From Candidatus Fermentibacterota bacterium (lineage in GTDB: Bacteria > JAFGKV01), in assembly GCA_030620115.1 (NCBI GenBank), contig JAUXFG010000211.1, positions 1-5,587 on the forward strand: a stretch of DNA of 5,587 bases. The letters are read 5' to 3'. Below the pieces are notes generated by a model that saw nothing but the letters and a program-made list of their open reading frames with translations, was not told the DNA's origin and ran no database searches. The translations under genes and the position numbers were made by a program. The first letter of the stretch is position 1. Every line of letters starts with the position of its first letter. Of this stretch, positions 4,774 to 5,587 are shown piece by piece.

Positions 4774-5587
4774 CAGTCAGACACCTTCCGTTCCTCGGGC
4801 ATCTCGTACCGCGCGAACACCTCGTACATCTTAAGGGCTCTCGAGACAGCCTTGACATCATGCACCCTCAGGATATTTGCTCCCTTTCTTACTCCGACTA
4901 TACAGCTTGTTATTGTAGCTTCAAGCCTATCTTGAGGATCCAGGCCAAGAGTTTTCCCGATAAACGACTTTCTCGAGGTGCCCAGCAGGATGGGCTTCCC
5001 CAGGTCCTTAAGCTCATCCAGCCGGGCTATAAGCTCAACCGACTGCTCGGCGGTCTTTGAGAATCCAATACCTGGATCGATGATTATGTTTCGGGACAGG
5101 ATCCCGGCCGCTTCTGCGACGGCGACCTGTTTGGCCAGTTCTCGTTTCACGTCACCGGTGACATCGTCATAGTCGGTGAGCGTTCGCATGGTCTCAGGCG
5201 TCCCCCTCATGTGCATGATCACAACCGGCGCACCACTCTCGGCAATTACCTCAGCCATGGCCGGGTCATGCTTAAGGCCGCTCACATCATTGATCATGTG
5301 GCCCCCGGCTTGGAGCATCTCCCGGGCGACATCGGCTTTCCTCGTATCTATGGAGAGCGGGACTTGTGCATCCTCTATCAGCAGCTCGACCACCGGCTTG
5401 ATTCTCTGAATCTCCTCAGCCGAGGTCACGGGCTCTGAGCCGGGCCTGGTTGATTCGCCGCCGATGTCGATTATGTCAGCGCCGTCGGCAACCATCTCCC
5501 GGGCGTGCCGCAGCGCGTTCTCAGTCCCGGCATGTGCTCCCCCGTCCCAGAAGGAATCCGGAGTGACGTTGAGGATACCCATGATGA
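4773..5587 (-). CDS. folP: Dihydropteroate synthase FolP (5' end outside window)
   Basis: Folate-pathway enzyme joining 6-hydroxymethyl-dihydropterin pyrophosphate to p-aminobenzoate to give dihydropteroate; the sulfonamide target; cytoplasmic TIM barrel. All signature segments are seen in order: MGILNVTPDSF with DGG, GADIIDIGGESTRPGSEPV, SIDTRK, INDVSG, VIMHMRGTPETM, IIDPGIGFSKT, GTSRKSFIG and LRVHDV. The usual Ser in DSFSDGG is Trp here (DSFWDGG). ATG 5582 could begin a 269-residue protein, but the frame is open to the edge (Ile codon before it), and the family usually has 10-30 residues before MGILNVTPDSF, so the true start is probably outside. It is the upstream gene of the folP-cdaA pair, ending in a TGATG overlap. 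Confidence 0.95.
   Translation of the reverse strand, partial: IMGILNVTPDSFWDGGAHAGTENALRHAREMVADGADIIDIGGESTRPGSEPVTSAEEIQRIKPVVELLIEDAQVPLSIDTRKADVAREMLQAGGHMINDVSGLKHDPAMAEVIAESGAPVVIMHMRGTPETMRTLTDYDDVTGDVKRELAKQVAVAEAAGILSRNIIIDPGIGFSKTAEQSVELIARLDELKDLGKPILLGTSRKSFIGKTLGLDPQDRLEATITSCIVGVRKGANILRVHDVKAVSRALKMYEVFARYEMPEERKVSD

Overview
The window comes from a bacterial chromosome with moderately high GC (mid-50s percent by eye) and Shine-Dalgarno-led genes. Evidence for the lineage is thin. folP is directly followed by cdaA with no cdaR partner behind it, an order I associate with the Bacteroidetes/FCB side more than with Firmicutes. A secreted tandem OB-fold protein of a type I associate with uncultured FCB-like lineages also occurs. 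I would call it an uncultured Gram-negative, possibly FCB-related bacterium, at low confidence. There are no rRNA or tRNA genes, CRISPR arrays or transposases.

Layout. (1) Positions 1-760, minus strand: the N-terminal part of a polytopic membrane protein that runs off the left edge. It has a MASE9-like membrane sensor region followed by what looks like the start of an HD/HD-GYP-type domain. (2) Positions 761-1428: a densely organised non-coding region. It holds a compact minus-strand unit: a TTGACA-N17-TACAAT promoter, an AGGAGG ribosome site, a 20-codon ORF and a GNRA-capped terminator. It also holds three copies of the inverted repeat TTGCA-N3-TGCAA and a plus-strand leader with an attenuator-like hairpin plus T6. 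(3) Positions 1429-2733, plus: an MFS transporter. (4) Positions 2734-3133: about 400 bases without a gene, holding a hairpin after the MFS stop, a 9-base direct repeat and a nested stem-loop element just upstream of the next gene. (5) Positions 3134-4024, plus: an exported protein with two OB-like folds. (6) Positions 4015-5587, minus: cdaA (diadenylate cyclase) and folP (dihydropteroate synthase, 5' end outside the window), translationally coupled and converging on the OB-fold gene with a 10-base overlap.

How they fit. folP and cdaA form one operon read leftward, linking folate synthesis and c-di-AMP signalling by position only. The HD-type membrane protein and the MFS transporter diverge from the 760-1428 region. 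The repeated inverted repeat there suggests one regulator controlling one or both sides. The most novel-looking item is the small minus-strand unit at about 934-1124, which could be a peptide gene, a small RNA or a leader-peptide attenuator for the membrane protein gene.
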